Below are positions 22,285 to 29,089 of a stretch of 58,595 bases of DNA, piece after piece; position 1 is the first letter of the stretch, and each line of letters begins with the position of its first letter. The translations under genes were made by a program, and so were the position numbers. This DNA is from CAZUDO01 sp964618895 (lineage in GTDB: Bacteria > Desulfobacterota > Binatia > DP-6). Where the stretch lies: assembly GCA_964618895.1 (NCBI GenBank), contig CAZUDO010000132.1, forward strand, positions 1 through 58,595, read 5' to 3'. The notes beneath the pieces were generated by a model. It worked only from the letters and a program-made list of their open reading frames with translations, made no database searches and was not told where the DNA came from.

Positions 22285-24786
22285 ATGCGATCGACCAGGA
22301 CACGGGCCGTGGTTCCCGCCATCATGTGCGCGGCGATTCTCGCCGCCAGCGGGACCGCGTACGCCCAAGCCGAGACGCCGATCAGCAGCACGAGGTGCGG
22401 CAACGGCCTCAGGAGCTTCGGGCCCATCGGTCCATTCGGGTATCCCTCCTACTACGTCGACCAGAACCTGTTCGCCCTCGACCACTGCGACGAGCCGTTG
22501 TCGGTCGACCCGCTGTGCGGCAATCCGGACTTCGGGGATCCCCTCGGCGAGGGCCTTCCGTTCGGCCCGATCCCCGACATCGCATCAGGCAACTTCTGGC
22601 ACGAGCAGTTCTACTTCCTCGGCCTGGCGGACATGGTCTTCGCCGGAGGCGACGCGCTGCTGGTCCTGGCCGTCGAGGGCGTGTGGGACAACGCCGCCGA
22701 GGCGATCATCGACGGCGATCAGCTCGTCTTCAGCCGCATCCGGGTGCGCATCACCCTGCCCAACCTGCCCTCGAGCGTCGGCACCTACACCGTCACGCAT
22801 CCCTACGGCGTCGAGACCTTCAACGTGACCGCGGCGGACATCGCGGCCAGAGCGGGAATCCGGGCGATCAACTTCACCGACGATTGCCTGCACACGGTGG
22901 TCGGAGGCGTGATCACGCCGACCTGTAGCGTCGCCGCCGGAGACCACTTCACCAACCCGCTCGCCGATCTCACCGACGGGACGGTGGCGCGCATCAGCCA
23001 CTTCATGACCTGGGACAGCGGCGCGCCGGCGGGCTACATCGGCAACCCGGCCATCCTCCACACCGCCACCGGCGGGTCGTGCGGCACGAACTTCTTCCGC
23101 GTCGCGGGCCCGGGCATTCCGGGCGGATCGGTCACGACCAACCTGTTCTCGCTCATGGGCCGGCAGACACGCTTCTGCGGCGACGGCACCGTGGATACCA
23201 ACCTGGGCGAGCAGTGCGATCCGGGGGCCGACATCGCTGGCGACTGCTGCACCGCGACCTGCACGTTCGAGAGCGGCACCCCCTGCGACGACGGCAGCAT
23301 CTGCACCAGCGCCACCACCTGCAACGGCGGCACCGGCGTATGCGGCGGCGGCACGTCGATCGTCTGCAACGACCTGAATCCGTGCACCAACGACTCCTGC
23401 CACCCGACCAACGGGTGCGTGACGACCAACAACACGGCGGCCTGCGACGACCTCAACCCCTGCACGACGAATGACGCCTGTAGCGGCGGCTCGTGCCGGC
23501 CGGGCGCGGCGCGCAACTGCAACGACCTGAACGTCTGCACCACCGACTCCTGCAACCCGGCGTCGGGCTGCGTGAACACCAACAACACGGCGCCGTGTGA
23601 CGATGGCAACAGCTGCACCACGGGCGAGCGCTGCAGCGGGGGCTCGTGCCAGCCGGGCGGGCCGTTGGTCTGCACGGCGGCGGGGGTGGTCACGACCATC
23701 GAGGCGGACGTGACCGCACAGTCCGACAAGCCCACGAGCAACGTGGGCACGAGCAGCCAGATCAACGCCGACGCCGGCCCGACGGTGAAGGAGCTCTTCA
23801 TGCGGGTGCGGGTCCAGGGCCTGGCCGGGCGGTCGGTCACCTCCGCGAAGCTCCGTCTCAAGGTGGCCAGCACGACCAACGCGCAGAGCGTGACCGGCGG
23901 ACGCATCCACCGGATCACGAGCTGCGGCTGGAGCGAGACCGGGGTCACGTTCAACAATCGGCCGGCAATCGACGGTCCGGTGCTGCAGACGCTGGGCGCG
24001 GTGGCGCTCGGGCAGCAGGTCGAGTTCGACGTGAGCACGCAGATCGGTGCCGATGGCGTCTACTGCTTCGCCATCGACAGTGCCTCGACCGACGGTGTGG
24101 ACTACCACTCGCGCCAGGCGAGCGCGACGGCGAACCGGCCGGCGCTCGTCCTCACCACCGCCTGTCCGGCGTGTGGCGGCCCCGCGGCGGTGTGCGGGGA
24201 CAACCAGGTGAACCAGGCGAGCGAGCAGTGCGACGGCACCGCCAGCACCGCCTGCCCGGGTCAGTGTCGAGCCGATTGCACCTGCCCGGCACCGGCTACG
24301 CAGCCGGCGGGCACCATCCTGGCCGACGTGACGGTCGACTCGAGCGTTCCGGGCATCAACCTCGGTACCCGGACCCAGCTCGGGGTCGACGCCGGGGGCC
24401 AGGCGGTGAAGCGCACCTTCGTCCGCGTGCAGGTGAGCAACGTGGGCAGCCGGACGGTCAGCTCGGCGCTGCTCAACCTGCAGGTGTCGACCACGACCAA
24501 CGCGGAGAGCCCGGTGTCGGGCGGCATGATCCACCGCATCACCGATTGCGGCTGGGGTGAGACCACCACCACCTGGAACAACCAGCCCGTCATCGACGGC
24601 AGCGTGCTGTCGACGCTCGGACCGGTGGCGCAGGGGCAGAACGTCAGCTTCGACGTGACGGCGGCCATCCCCGGCGATGGCACCTACTGCTTCGCGATCG
24701 ACAGCGCGACGACGGAAGGCACAGACTACCAGTCACGCGAGGCCAGCGCCGGCCGACCGACGCTGACGGTCGTCGTCGCGCCGTAG
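22285..24786 (+). CDS. Large secreted Cys-rich protein with two DNRLRE (CBM96-type) domains
   Basis: 833 residues. The start follows AGGAGG (22274-22279) by 5 bp. A signal peptide ends near AYAQA. Residues 30-310 form a beta-rich domain I do not recognise. Residues about 310-465 are disulfide-rich: one DUF4215-like unit (CGDGTVDTNLGEQCDPG) and three CDDLNPCT/CNDLNVCTTDSC-type repeats. Two DNRLRE domains follow (about 470-625 and 680-833). Each has an EADVT/LADVT start, a V(K)xxFxRVxV strand, GGxIHRIT, a GWxET motif and a YCFAIDS ending. They are separated by another DUF4215-like unit (CGDNQVNQASEQCDG). DNRLRE domains bind polysaccharide in some proteins, so carbohydrate or surface attachment is plausible. 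Its 3' end overlaps the next, convergent gene by 61 bp. Confidence 0.85.
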   Translation: MRSTRTRAVVPAIMCAAILAASGTAYAQAETPISSTRCGNGLRSFGPIGPFGYPSYYVDQNLFALDHCDEPLSVDPLCGNPDFGDPLGEGLPFGPIPDIASGNFWHEQFYFLGLADMVFAGGDALLVLAVEGVWDNAAEAIIDGDQLVFSRIRVRITLPNLPSSVGTYTVTHPYGVETFNVTAADIAARAGIRAINFTDDCLHTVVGGVITPTCSVAAGDHFTNPLADLTDGTVARISHFMTWDSGAPAGYIGNPAILHTATGGSCGTNFFRVAGPGIPGGSVTTNLFSLMGRQTRFCGDGTVDTNLGEQCDPGADIAGDCCTATCTFESGTPCDDGSICTSATTCNGGTGVCGGGTSIVCNDLNPCTNDSCHPTNGCVTTNNTAACDDLNPCTTNDACSGGSCRPGAARNCNDLNVCTTDSCNPASGCVNTNNTAPCDDGNSCTTGERCSGGSCQPGGPLVCTAAGVVTTIEADVTAQSDKPTSNVGTSSQINADAGPTVKELFMRVRVQGLAGRSVTSAKLRLKVASTTNAQSVTGGRIHRITSCGWSETGVTFNNRPAIDGPVLQTLGAVALGQQVEFDVSTQIGADGVYCFAIDSASTDGVDYHSRQASATANRPALVLTTACPACGGPAAVCGDNQVNQASEQCDGTASTACPGQCRADCTCPAPATQPAGTILADVTVDSSVPGINLGTRTQLGVDAGGQAVKRTFVRVQVSNVGSRTVSSALLNLQVSTTTNAESPVSGGMIHRITDCGWGETTTTWNNQPVIDGSVLSTLGPVAQGQNVSFDVTAAIPGDGTYCFAIDSATTEGTDYQSREASAGRPTLTVVVAP

Positions 24787-25382
24787 CTGCGCACGGAGCG
24801 GGCGCGGCAGCCCTGGAGCCGGATGAGCTGCATCCGCACGCGTCCCTGCGACCGGACCGTGCCGGAAGCCGACCGGCACACGTAGGTGTTGTCGAGCGCG
24901 TCGCCCAGGCCGAAGGCCACCGTGGTCCGGAACCGGCACGTGGCACCATCCGGATAGCGCGCCGTGCCGACGAACCGATCGCGGCGGATGCGTCCGCTGA
25001 AGTGGGCACTCGTCCCGCTGCAGATCCGATCCGCGACCTCGCACTGCGCGGGCAGCCCCGGTACCGCCGGCGGCGCGAAGGAATAGTCCGCCCACACCCC
25101 GAGCCGTCCCTCGAGCCGGCGGAAGGGCCCCCTGCCGCGGAACTCGGCGAACAGCGTCCAGTACGCGGGCGGGCCGCCGGTGTCCGAGTTGAAGCCGAGA
25201 ATACCGTTGCGGGGGATGCAGCGCGATTCGGACAGTGTGCAGGGTGCCAGGGTCTCCCCGTCCGTCGGGCAGAGACCGCCGAAAGCGCAGGGTCGGCAGG
25301 CGGCGATCGCGTGTCCGCACGTCGCGACGACGAGGACCAGAGCCACCAGCGTGACGCGGGTTGCGTTCGTGAGGAGCGGCAT
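24726..25382 (-). CDS. Secreted Cys-containing hypothetical protein
   Basis: 218 residues from ATG 25382 (an ATG at 25397 is in frame). A signal peptide (LLTNATRVTLVALVLVVATC) ends near AIA-ACRPC. The mature part has eight or nine cysteines (ACRPCAFGGLCPTDG, CTLSESRCIP, QCEVADRICSG, TCRF, YVCR, GCRAR), probably paired. A FSGRIRRDRFVGTARYPDG strand and a RFRTTVAFGLG strand suggest a small beta-barrel. I do not recognise the family. It is convergent with the DNRLRE protein and overlaps its last 61 bp, which is unusual for this window. Confidence 0.6.
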   Translation of the reverse strand: MPLLTNATRVTLVALVLVVATCGHAIAACRPCAFGGLCPTDGETLAPCTLSESRCIPRNGILGFNSDTGGPPAYWTLFAEFRGRGPFRRLEGRLGVWADYSFAPPAVPGLPAQCEVADRICSGTSAHFSGRIRRDRFVGTARYPDGATCRFRTTVAFGLGDALDNTYVCRSASGTVRSQGRVRMQLIRLQGCRARSVRSYGATTTVSVGRPALASRDW

Positions 25383-25440
25383 GGCTCGAGCGTACATCGG
25401 GCCGCCAGCCGGGAGAAGTGCGCGCCGCTCGGCCTTGAAG

Positions 25441-25540
25441 TGGGGACTTGAAACTGAATCCGGCCAGTTGCCTCACTGGAGCAGCTGGAACCCGTCAGGC
25501 CGTGCGTTTCAACGGCCTTCCGGCGGTGCCGGTGGGTGGA
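25441..25540. repeat. Cassette A leader: decayed tRNA-Leu fragment plus conserved hairpin region
   Basis: The bases GGGGACTTGAA followed by CTGAATCCGGCCAG are the two edges of the tRNA-Leu 3' fragment seen intact at 26192 and 27058, joined after loss of about 26 bp. The block then continues like cassettes B and C. The left arm CACTGGAGCAGCTGGAACCC lies within 25471-25496, followed by the shared 14-nt loop AGGCCGTGCGTTTC (25497-25510). The right arm is degenerate. Confidence 0.65.
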
Positions 25541-25641
25541 ACGGCCGGAGTTGAGGCACGACAGGGCACGACACGGAAGCACCGGGGCTGCACAGGCCAG
25601 CTGGTTGCCTCCGGAGGGTGCGGTGCCCTAGAGTAGTTTCC

Positions 25642-25869
25642 ATGAGCTGGGAGGCGCGCGTCACCCTCAGTCCGGAGGTGCGGAGCGGCAAGCCGTGCAT
25701 AAAGGGAACGCGCATCGCCGTGTATGACGTGTTGGAGTACCTCGCGGGGGGCATGAGCGAGGACCAGATACTCGGCGATTTCCCCGACCTCACGCGGGAC
25801 GATATCCGCGCTTGCCTCGCGTTCGCAGCTGCCCGCGAACGGCGGCTCGCTACTTCGTCGGCGGCGTGA
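25642..25869 (+). CDS. DUF433 antitoxin (cassette A)
   Basis: 75 residues. The family core VTLSPEVRSGKPCIKGTRIA, then YDVLEYLAGGMSEDQILGDF and PDLTRDDIRACLAFAA, is a full-length DUF433 winged-helix antitoxin. It normally binds its own promoter and neutralises a DUF5615 PIN-like nuclease. Its TGA overlaps the GTG start of the following toxin gene (GTGA), showing translational coupling. The frame is intact although the partner toxin has lost its active site. Confidence 0.85.
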   Translation: MSWEARVTLSPEVRSGKPCIKGTRIAVYDVLEYLAGGMSEDQILGDFPDLTRDDIRACLAFAAARERRLATSSAA

Positions 25870-26168
25870 AGCTACTCTTCGACGAGAACCTCAGCCCCCG
25901 ACTCGTCGAGCTTCTGGCGGCGGAGTACCCTGACAGCGCGCATGTGCGATCGATCGGCCTCCGAGGCGCGCCCGACCGAGTCGTCTGGGAGTACGCCAAG
26001 GGGCACGGGTTCACGCCCAAGGTAATCTGGCTCTCGGTTGGGAACGCGGGAACCGTTCAGATCGCAGGGGCACTCCGGGGCCGGCGGGAGGAGGTTTCCC
26101 GCTATGGAGGCGACGCGGAGACCTCGCTTCTCGTCATCACCCTTACGAGCGAGGCGCCCGAGGAGTAG
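25866..26168 (+). CDS. DUF5615 PIN-like toxin with internal in-frame deletion (cassette A)
   Basis: 100 residues from a GTG overlapping the antitoxin stop. The N-terminus LLFDENLSPRLVELLAAEYP keeps the first acidic residue (Asp6), and SAHVRSIGLRGAPDRVVWEY is family-typical. The sequence then jumps from KGHGF straight to TPKVIWLSVGNAGT. Full-length members have about 18-20 residues here, containing the SKDxDF active-site motif; compare VVLSADTDFGTLLAL in the cassette C toxin. The loss is in frame, so a stable but probably catalytically dead protein may still be made and may still bind its antitoxin. Confidence 0.75.
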   Translation: MKLLFDENLSPRLVELLAAEYPDSAHVRSIGLRGAPDRVVWEYAKGHGFTPKVIWLSVGNAGTVQIAGALRGRREEVSRYGGDAETSLLVITLTSEAPEE

Positions 26169-26191
26169 TCGGGGCGCTCAGCTAGATAAGT

Positions 26192-26246
26192 GTAAAAGGG
26201 GGGACTTGAACCCCCACGGGTGTTTAGCCCACAGGATCCCGAATCC
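26192..26246. repeat. tRNA-Leu 3' fragment (att-like copy B)
   Basis: 55 bp nearly identical to 27988-28043 of the intact tRNA-Leu gene, from the acceptor 3' end through the T-arm, variable arm and anticodon loop. It differs at the acceptor end (gtaaaa for gcgaaa) and at one anticodon-stem base. Homology stops at GAATCC, on the 5' side of the anticodon loop. This is the layout left by integrases that use the 3' part of a tRNA gene as attB. The cassette hairpin block follows: left arm to 26281, invariant loop 26282-26295. Confidence 0.8.
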
Positions 26247-26350
26247 GGCCAGTCACCCCACTGGAGCAGCTGGAACCCGTCAGGCCGTGCGTTTCGGGGG
26301 GGGCTTCCCGGTGGTGGCCCGCGAACTGTGTTACCGGTAGGACTAGCCGT

Positions 26351-26504
26351 ATGGAGTTCACGCGCATCACCGTCCGAGCCGATCAGATGGGCGGGGCTCC
26401 CTGCATTCGCGGGCGCGGATGACGTCCTCATTTTCGCGCATGCCGCGAGTGAGCAGCGCGTGGTCTTGTCCTTGCCCTGCGCCGGGAGAGGCGGCCCTCG
26501 GTAG
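26351..26504 (+). pseudogene. Collapsed DUF433/DUF5615 antitoxin-toxin pair (cassette B)
   Basis: The ATG at 26351 starts MEFTRITVRADQMGGAPCI, nearly identical to the cassette C antitoxin, but hits TGA at 26422. The same DNA then continues in another frame as ADDVLIFAHAASEQRVVL, the middle of the cassette C toxin, followed directly by SLPCAGRGGPR and a stop. Compared with cassette C there are three deletions. The first removes the antitoxin C-terminus and toxin N-terminus. The second removes the ADTDFGTL active-site block, at a tcc microhomology. The third removes the toxin C-terminus. The upstream TACCGGTA (26332-26339) is retained. Confidence 0.75.
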
Positions 26505-26580
26505 GGCACGACACGGAGGTCAGTACCCCATCCGGTATCGGGTTGATCGCGTAGCTGCCGACACCTAACATGAGAAGACG

Positions 26581-26793
26581 ATGACGATCGCCAATGCTAC
26601 CGCCGAAGTGTTCTGGACCGCGTTCCGCGCACTGACCCGAGCCCAACAGCAGGCGATCGTGGGAAAACTCCTCCGCGATCGACGCTTCCGAGAGGATCTT
26701 GTCGATGCTGCCATCGTCGAGCAGCGCCGAAGAGAGCCCGCTCGCCCTGTCGGTGAGTATCTCAGCCGCCGTGCGCGGCGGACACGCGCCTGA
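26581..26793 (+). CDS. Antitoxin of a RelE-type module (cassette B)
   Basis: 70 residues, ATG with a weak AGAAG ribosome site. The helical N-terminus EVFWTAFRALTRAQQQAIVGKL, the charged middle RDRRFREDLVDAAIVEQRR and an extended Arg-rich tail (PVGEYLSRRARRTRA) fit the layout of small antitoxins preceding RelE-family toxins. I assign it from its size and its position 6 bp before a RelE gene rather than from a named family. Confidence 0.65.
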   Translation: MTIANATAEVFWTAFRALTRAQQQAIVGKLLRDRRFREDLVDAAIVEQRRREPARPVGEYLSRRARRTRA

Positions 26794-26799
26794 TACCGG

Positions 26800-27054
26800 A
26801 TGCCGTATGAGGTTCTGCTCAAGCTGTCGGCCGAGCGTGAGCTGAGCCGTCTCCCTCGACCGACACACGACCGGATCCTCGAACGGATCATTGGCCTGGG
26901 GACCGCGCCCCGTCCGCCCGGCGCCGTCAAGCTCCAAGGTCACGACGCCTATCTAAGTCGGATTGGCGACCACCGCGTCCTCTACATCGTTGACGACGTG
27001 CGCCGCCGCGTCGAGATCGTTGCCGTCGGCCACCGACGCGAGGTGTATCGCTGA
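26800..27054 (+). CDS. RelE/ParE-family toxin (cassette B)
   Basis: 84 residues, apparently intact. The RelE fold landmarks are present in order: YEVLLKLSAERELSRLP, DRILERIIGLGTAPRPPGAVK, LSRIGDHRVLYIVDD and the basic C-terminal strand EIVAVGHRREVYR, where the catalytic Arg/His/Tyr of RelE-type ribosome-dependent mRNA nucleases lie. It follows its antitoxin by 6 bp. The stop is immediately followed (3 bp) by the next tRNA-Leu fragment, so the gene fills the cassette to its end. Confidence 0.85.
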   Translation: MPYEVLLKLSAERELSRLPRPTHDRILERIIGLGTAPRPPGAVKLQGHDAYLSRIGDHRVLYIVDDVRRRVEIVAVGHRREVYR

Positions 27055-27057
27055 AGT

Positions 27058-27113
27058 GCGAAAGGGGGGGACTTGAACCCCCACGGGTGTTTAGCCCACA
27101 GGATCCTGAATCC
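27058..27113. repeat. tRNA-Leu 3' fragment (att-like copy C)
   Basis: 56 bp matching 27989-28043 of the intact tRNA-Leu apart from one extra G in the G-run. The match extends 5 bp beyond the tRNA 3' end (GAAGT before GCGAAAG). It lies 3 bp after the RelE stop of cassette B and opens cassette C. Confidence 0.85.
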
Positions 27114-27121
27114 GGCCACTT

Positions 27122-27190
27122 GCCCCACTGGAGCAGCGGGAGCCCGTCAGGCCGTGCGTCTCGACGGGCTCCCGGCCGCTCCGGTGGGGT
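27122..27190. repeat. Large imperfect inverted repeat of cassette C
   Basis: The left arm (27122-27148) and right arm (27163-27190) can pair over about 27 bp with few mismatches, around a 14-nt loop AGGCCGTGCGTCTC. The inner 11 bp pair perfectly: GGGAGCCCGTC with GACGGGCTCCC. The left arm and loop are conserved in cassettes A and B, where the right arm has decayed. It sits 8 bp from the tRNA-derived repeat, as a recombination-site arm or structured REP-like unit would. A short tandem repeat (ACGACAGGGC, twice) follows at about 27210-27235. Confidence 0.7.
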
Positions 27191-27288
27191 GGAACGGCTG
27201 GGGTTGGGGTACGACAGGGCACGACAGGGCACGACACGGAAGCACCGAGGCGCATGCCCTGTCCTATGTGGTGGCACGCAAGCCGTGT

Positions 27289-27300
27289 TACCGGTAGGAG
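27289..27300 (+). promoter_or_regulatory. Palindrome TACCGGTA with overlapping Shine-Dalgarno TAGGAG
   Basis: The 8-bp palindrome (27289-27296) runs into TAGGAG (27295-27300), 7 bp before the cassette C antitoxin ATG. The same arrangement precedes the collapsed cassette B copy (26332-26339). It is a candidate autoregulatory site for the DUF433 antitoxin. Confidence 0.4.
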
Positions 27301-27307
27301 TAGCCGT

Positions 27308-27538
27308 ATGGAGTTCACGCGCATCACCGTCCGACCCGACCAGATGGGCGGGGCTCCCTGTATTCGGGGTCTACGGATCCCGGTGGCGACGGTGGTCGGC
27401 ATGGTGGCCGAGGGGATGACCGAGGCGGAGGTCCTCGCAGCCTACCCCGACCTGGAACCGGACGATGTGCACGAGGCGTTGCGGTTCGCCGCCGAAGCCG
27501 TGCGCGAGCGGGAGCTGCCGCTCGTCAAGACGGCTTGA
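27308..27538 (+). CDS. DUF433 antitoxin (cassette C)
   Basis: 76 residues. FTRITVRPDQMGGAPCIRGL, then RIPVATVVGMVAEGMTEAEV and YPDLEPDDVHEALRFAAEAV, is a complete DUF433 domain. The ATG at 27308 is preferred over the longer frame because of the TAGGAG site and identity with cassette B from this codon. Its TGA overlaps the TTG start of the toxin by two bases. This is the only cassette with both partners apparently intact. Confidence 0.85.
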   Translation: MEFTRITVRPDQMGGAPCIRGLRIPVATVVGMVAEGMTEAEVLAAYPDLEPDDVHEALRFAAEAVRERELPLVKTA

Positions 27539-27906
27539 GGTTCTTGGTCGACAACGCGCTGTCGCCAGCCGTGGCCGCGGGGCTGCGGGCGGCGGGGCAC
27601 GACGCCCTCCACGTTCGTGACCACGGTCTTGCGGCTGCGGATGACGCCCTCATCTTCGCCCATGCCGCCAGCGAGCAGCGCGTGGTCCTGTCCGCGGACA
27701 CGGACTTCGGAACGCTCCTTGCCCTGCGCCGCGAGAGGCAGCCTTCGGTCATCTTGTTCCGGGGCTCTGTGTCGCGCCGGCCCAAGGTCCAGGTCGAGTT
27801 GCTTCTCGCCAACCTCTCGTCGGTGGCAGCGGCGCTCACCGCCGGGGCGATCGTCGTGATCGAACCGGCGCGGATCAGGATCCGGTCCCTGCCGATCGGC
27901 GGGTGA
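27535..27906 (+). CDS. DUF5615 PIN-like toxin (cassette C), intact
   Basis: 123 residues from a TTG start overlapping the antitoxin stop (TTGA). PIN-like acidic positions are Asp6 (FLVDNALSP), Asp36-37 (AADDALIFAHAA) and Asp55/Asp57 in VVLSADTDFG. The C-terminal part ERQPSVILFRGSVSRRP is family-typical. It is a predicted metal-dependent RNase. The rare TTG start coupled to the antitoxin would keep toxin synthesis below that of the antitoxin. The intact tRNA-Leu gene follows about 80 bp later on the other strand. Confidence 0.85.
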   Translation: MRFLVDNALSPAVAAGLRAAGHDALHVRDHGLAAADDALIFAHAASEQRVVLSADTDFGTLLALRRERQPSVILFRGSVSRRPKVQVELLLANLSSVAAALTAGAIVVIEPARIRIRSLPIGG

Positions 27907-27987
27907 GGGTCGGACGCTGCGCCGGTGGATCACCGCCGCGTGCGGCAACCACCGCGCCATCGGGCTCGTTCGCGGAGTCAGCCGAAG

Positions 27988-28072
<85 letters not shown>

Positions 28073-28098
28073 GCGAACCCGAAACTACGTCGGGGGGG

Positions 28099-28127
28099 AA
28101 CCTAGCCGACGAGAGCGCACCGCTCAA
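28099..28127 (-). promoter_or_regulatory. Putative sigma-70 promoter for tRNA-Leu
   Basis: On the minus strand TTGAGC (28122-28127) and TAGGTT (28099-28104) are separated by exactly 17 bp. The G/C-rich sequence after the -10 resembles a stringent-control discriminator. The -10 lies about 27 bp before the mature tRNA 5' end. It overlaps the stop-codon end of the cupin gene. Confidence 0.4.
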
Positions 28128-28465
28128 GACCCGCCCCGATCCCCGTCCTTCAGCTCGATCAATATCTCCCGGTACCGCCGCGCGCCGACGTTGATCGCCG
28201 TCTCGATCCCCCCGCGGGCGATGTAGCGCGCCTTCCCCTGCGCCACCTCGCCCTCGATGTACGCCCGATACGCCCCTCCGGTGTCCGGCTCCGGCTGGGC
28301 GCCGATGCGATCGCCTTCGATCTGCACCAGCACGTAGTCCACGTCGTGCCGGTGCGTCGCCGAGCGTTCGCCGGGCGCGAGGTCCATCTCCCAGATGCGG
28401 ACGCGCTCGTTCTCGAGCAGGAGGCGGGTGGCGACGGCGCGGAGCACGCGGGCGGGGTTCTCCAT
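28124..28465 (-). CDS. Small cupin-domain protein
   Basis: 113 residues, a single cupin barrel. Motif 1 region: LAPGERSATHRHDVDYVLVQ, with two His as potential metal ligands. The later GGIETAINVGARRYREILIE strand corresponds to motif 2 but lacks the usual His. The ATG is preceded by GAGGGAG. It lies 12 bp downstream of the SRPBCC gene, so the two are probably one transcript. The function may be small-molecule binding; the substrate is unknown. Confidence 0.8.
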   Translation of the reverse strand: MENPARVLRAVATRLLLENERVRIWEMDLAPGERSATHRHDVDYVLVQIEGDRIGAQPEPDTGGAYRAYIEGEVAQGKARYIARGGIETAINVGARRYREILIELKDGDRGGS

Positions 28466-28477
28466 GGCGATTCTCCC

Positions 28478-28984
28478 TCAGTGCCGGATTGCCCCACGCC
28501 GATCCGGCGGGTTCAGGTACACGCCCAGGTTGCACATCGCCCGCGCCAGCAGTCGATCGACCGTCCGTGCCGTGAACGGTGCCGCGAGCCGCGCCAGGAG
28601 CCGCGGCTCGAGCGCGAGCGTCCAGCGCACCCGCGTCCCGGCGCTGGCATCCCCGAGTTCGAACGACTCGACCTGGGCCCGGGCCAGCGGTACCGACGCG
28701 CGCGTGACGGTCCAGGCCCAGCGGGTGTCCTCGTCCCAGGCGATGATTTCCTCCACCCAGCGCGTGCCGGCGACGTTCGCTTCGCGGATCGTCCCGACGC
28801 CGTGCGGGGGCGGGCTCGCGTACACCACCTCGCGCACGTTCGGAAACCAGCCGGGCCAGGAGCGCGGCTCGACCAGGGCGGCGAACACGCGTGGGCGTGG
28901 CGCGTGCACGACGGCCTCGGCGACGTGGACGACGGCCGCCCGCGCGACGAAGCCGAGGTCTTCTCTCCGCATCGTGAACCACAT
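28478..28984 (-). CDS. SRPBCC-family protein (polyketide cyclase/dehydrase-like)
   Basis: 168 residues. The START/Bet v1-like fold is recognised from HAPRPRVFAALVEPRSWPGW followed by FPNVREVVYA, GVGTIREANVAGTRWVEEII, TRVRWTLALEP and the C-terminal helix. This is a hydrophobic-cavity ligand carrier or cyclase family. The start at 28984 has GGAG upstream; MRRED (28972) is an alternative. It is divergent from the DNA methylase (106 bp apart) and followed by the cupin. Confidence 0.75.
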   Translation of the reverse strand: MWFTMRREDLGFVARAAVVHVAEAVVHAPRPRVFAALVEPRSWPGWFPNVREVVYASPPPHGVGTIREANVAGTRWVEEIIAWDEDTRWAWTVTRASVPLARAQVESFELGDASAGTRVRWTLALEPRLLARLAAPFTARTVDRLLARAMCNLGVYLNPPDRRGAIRH

Positions 28985-29089
28985 GACCGACTCCGGCCGA
29001 TCAGGTACGCCGCCTCGACCCTCGAGAGCAACCGGTGCCGCGCGGCTGGCGCCTTCGTCACCCGGATGCTACCTGCGAGCGGGAGCCGC

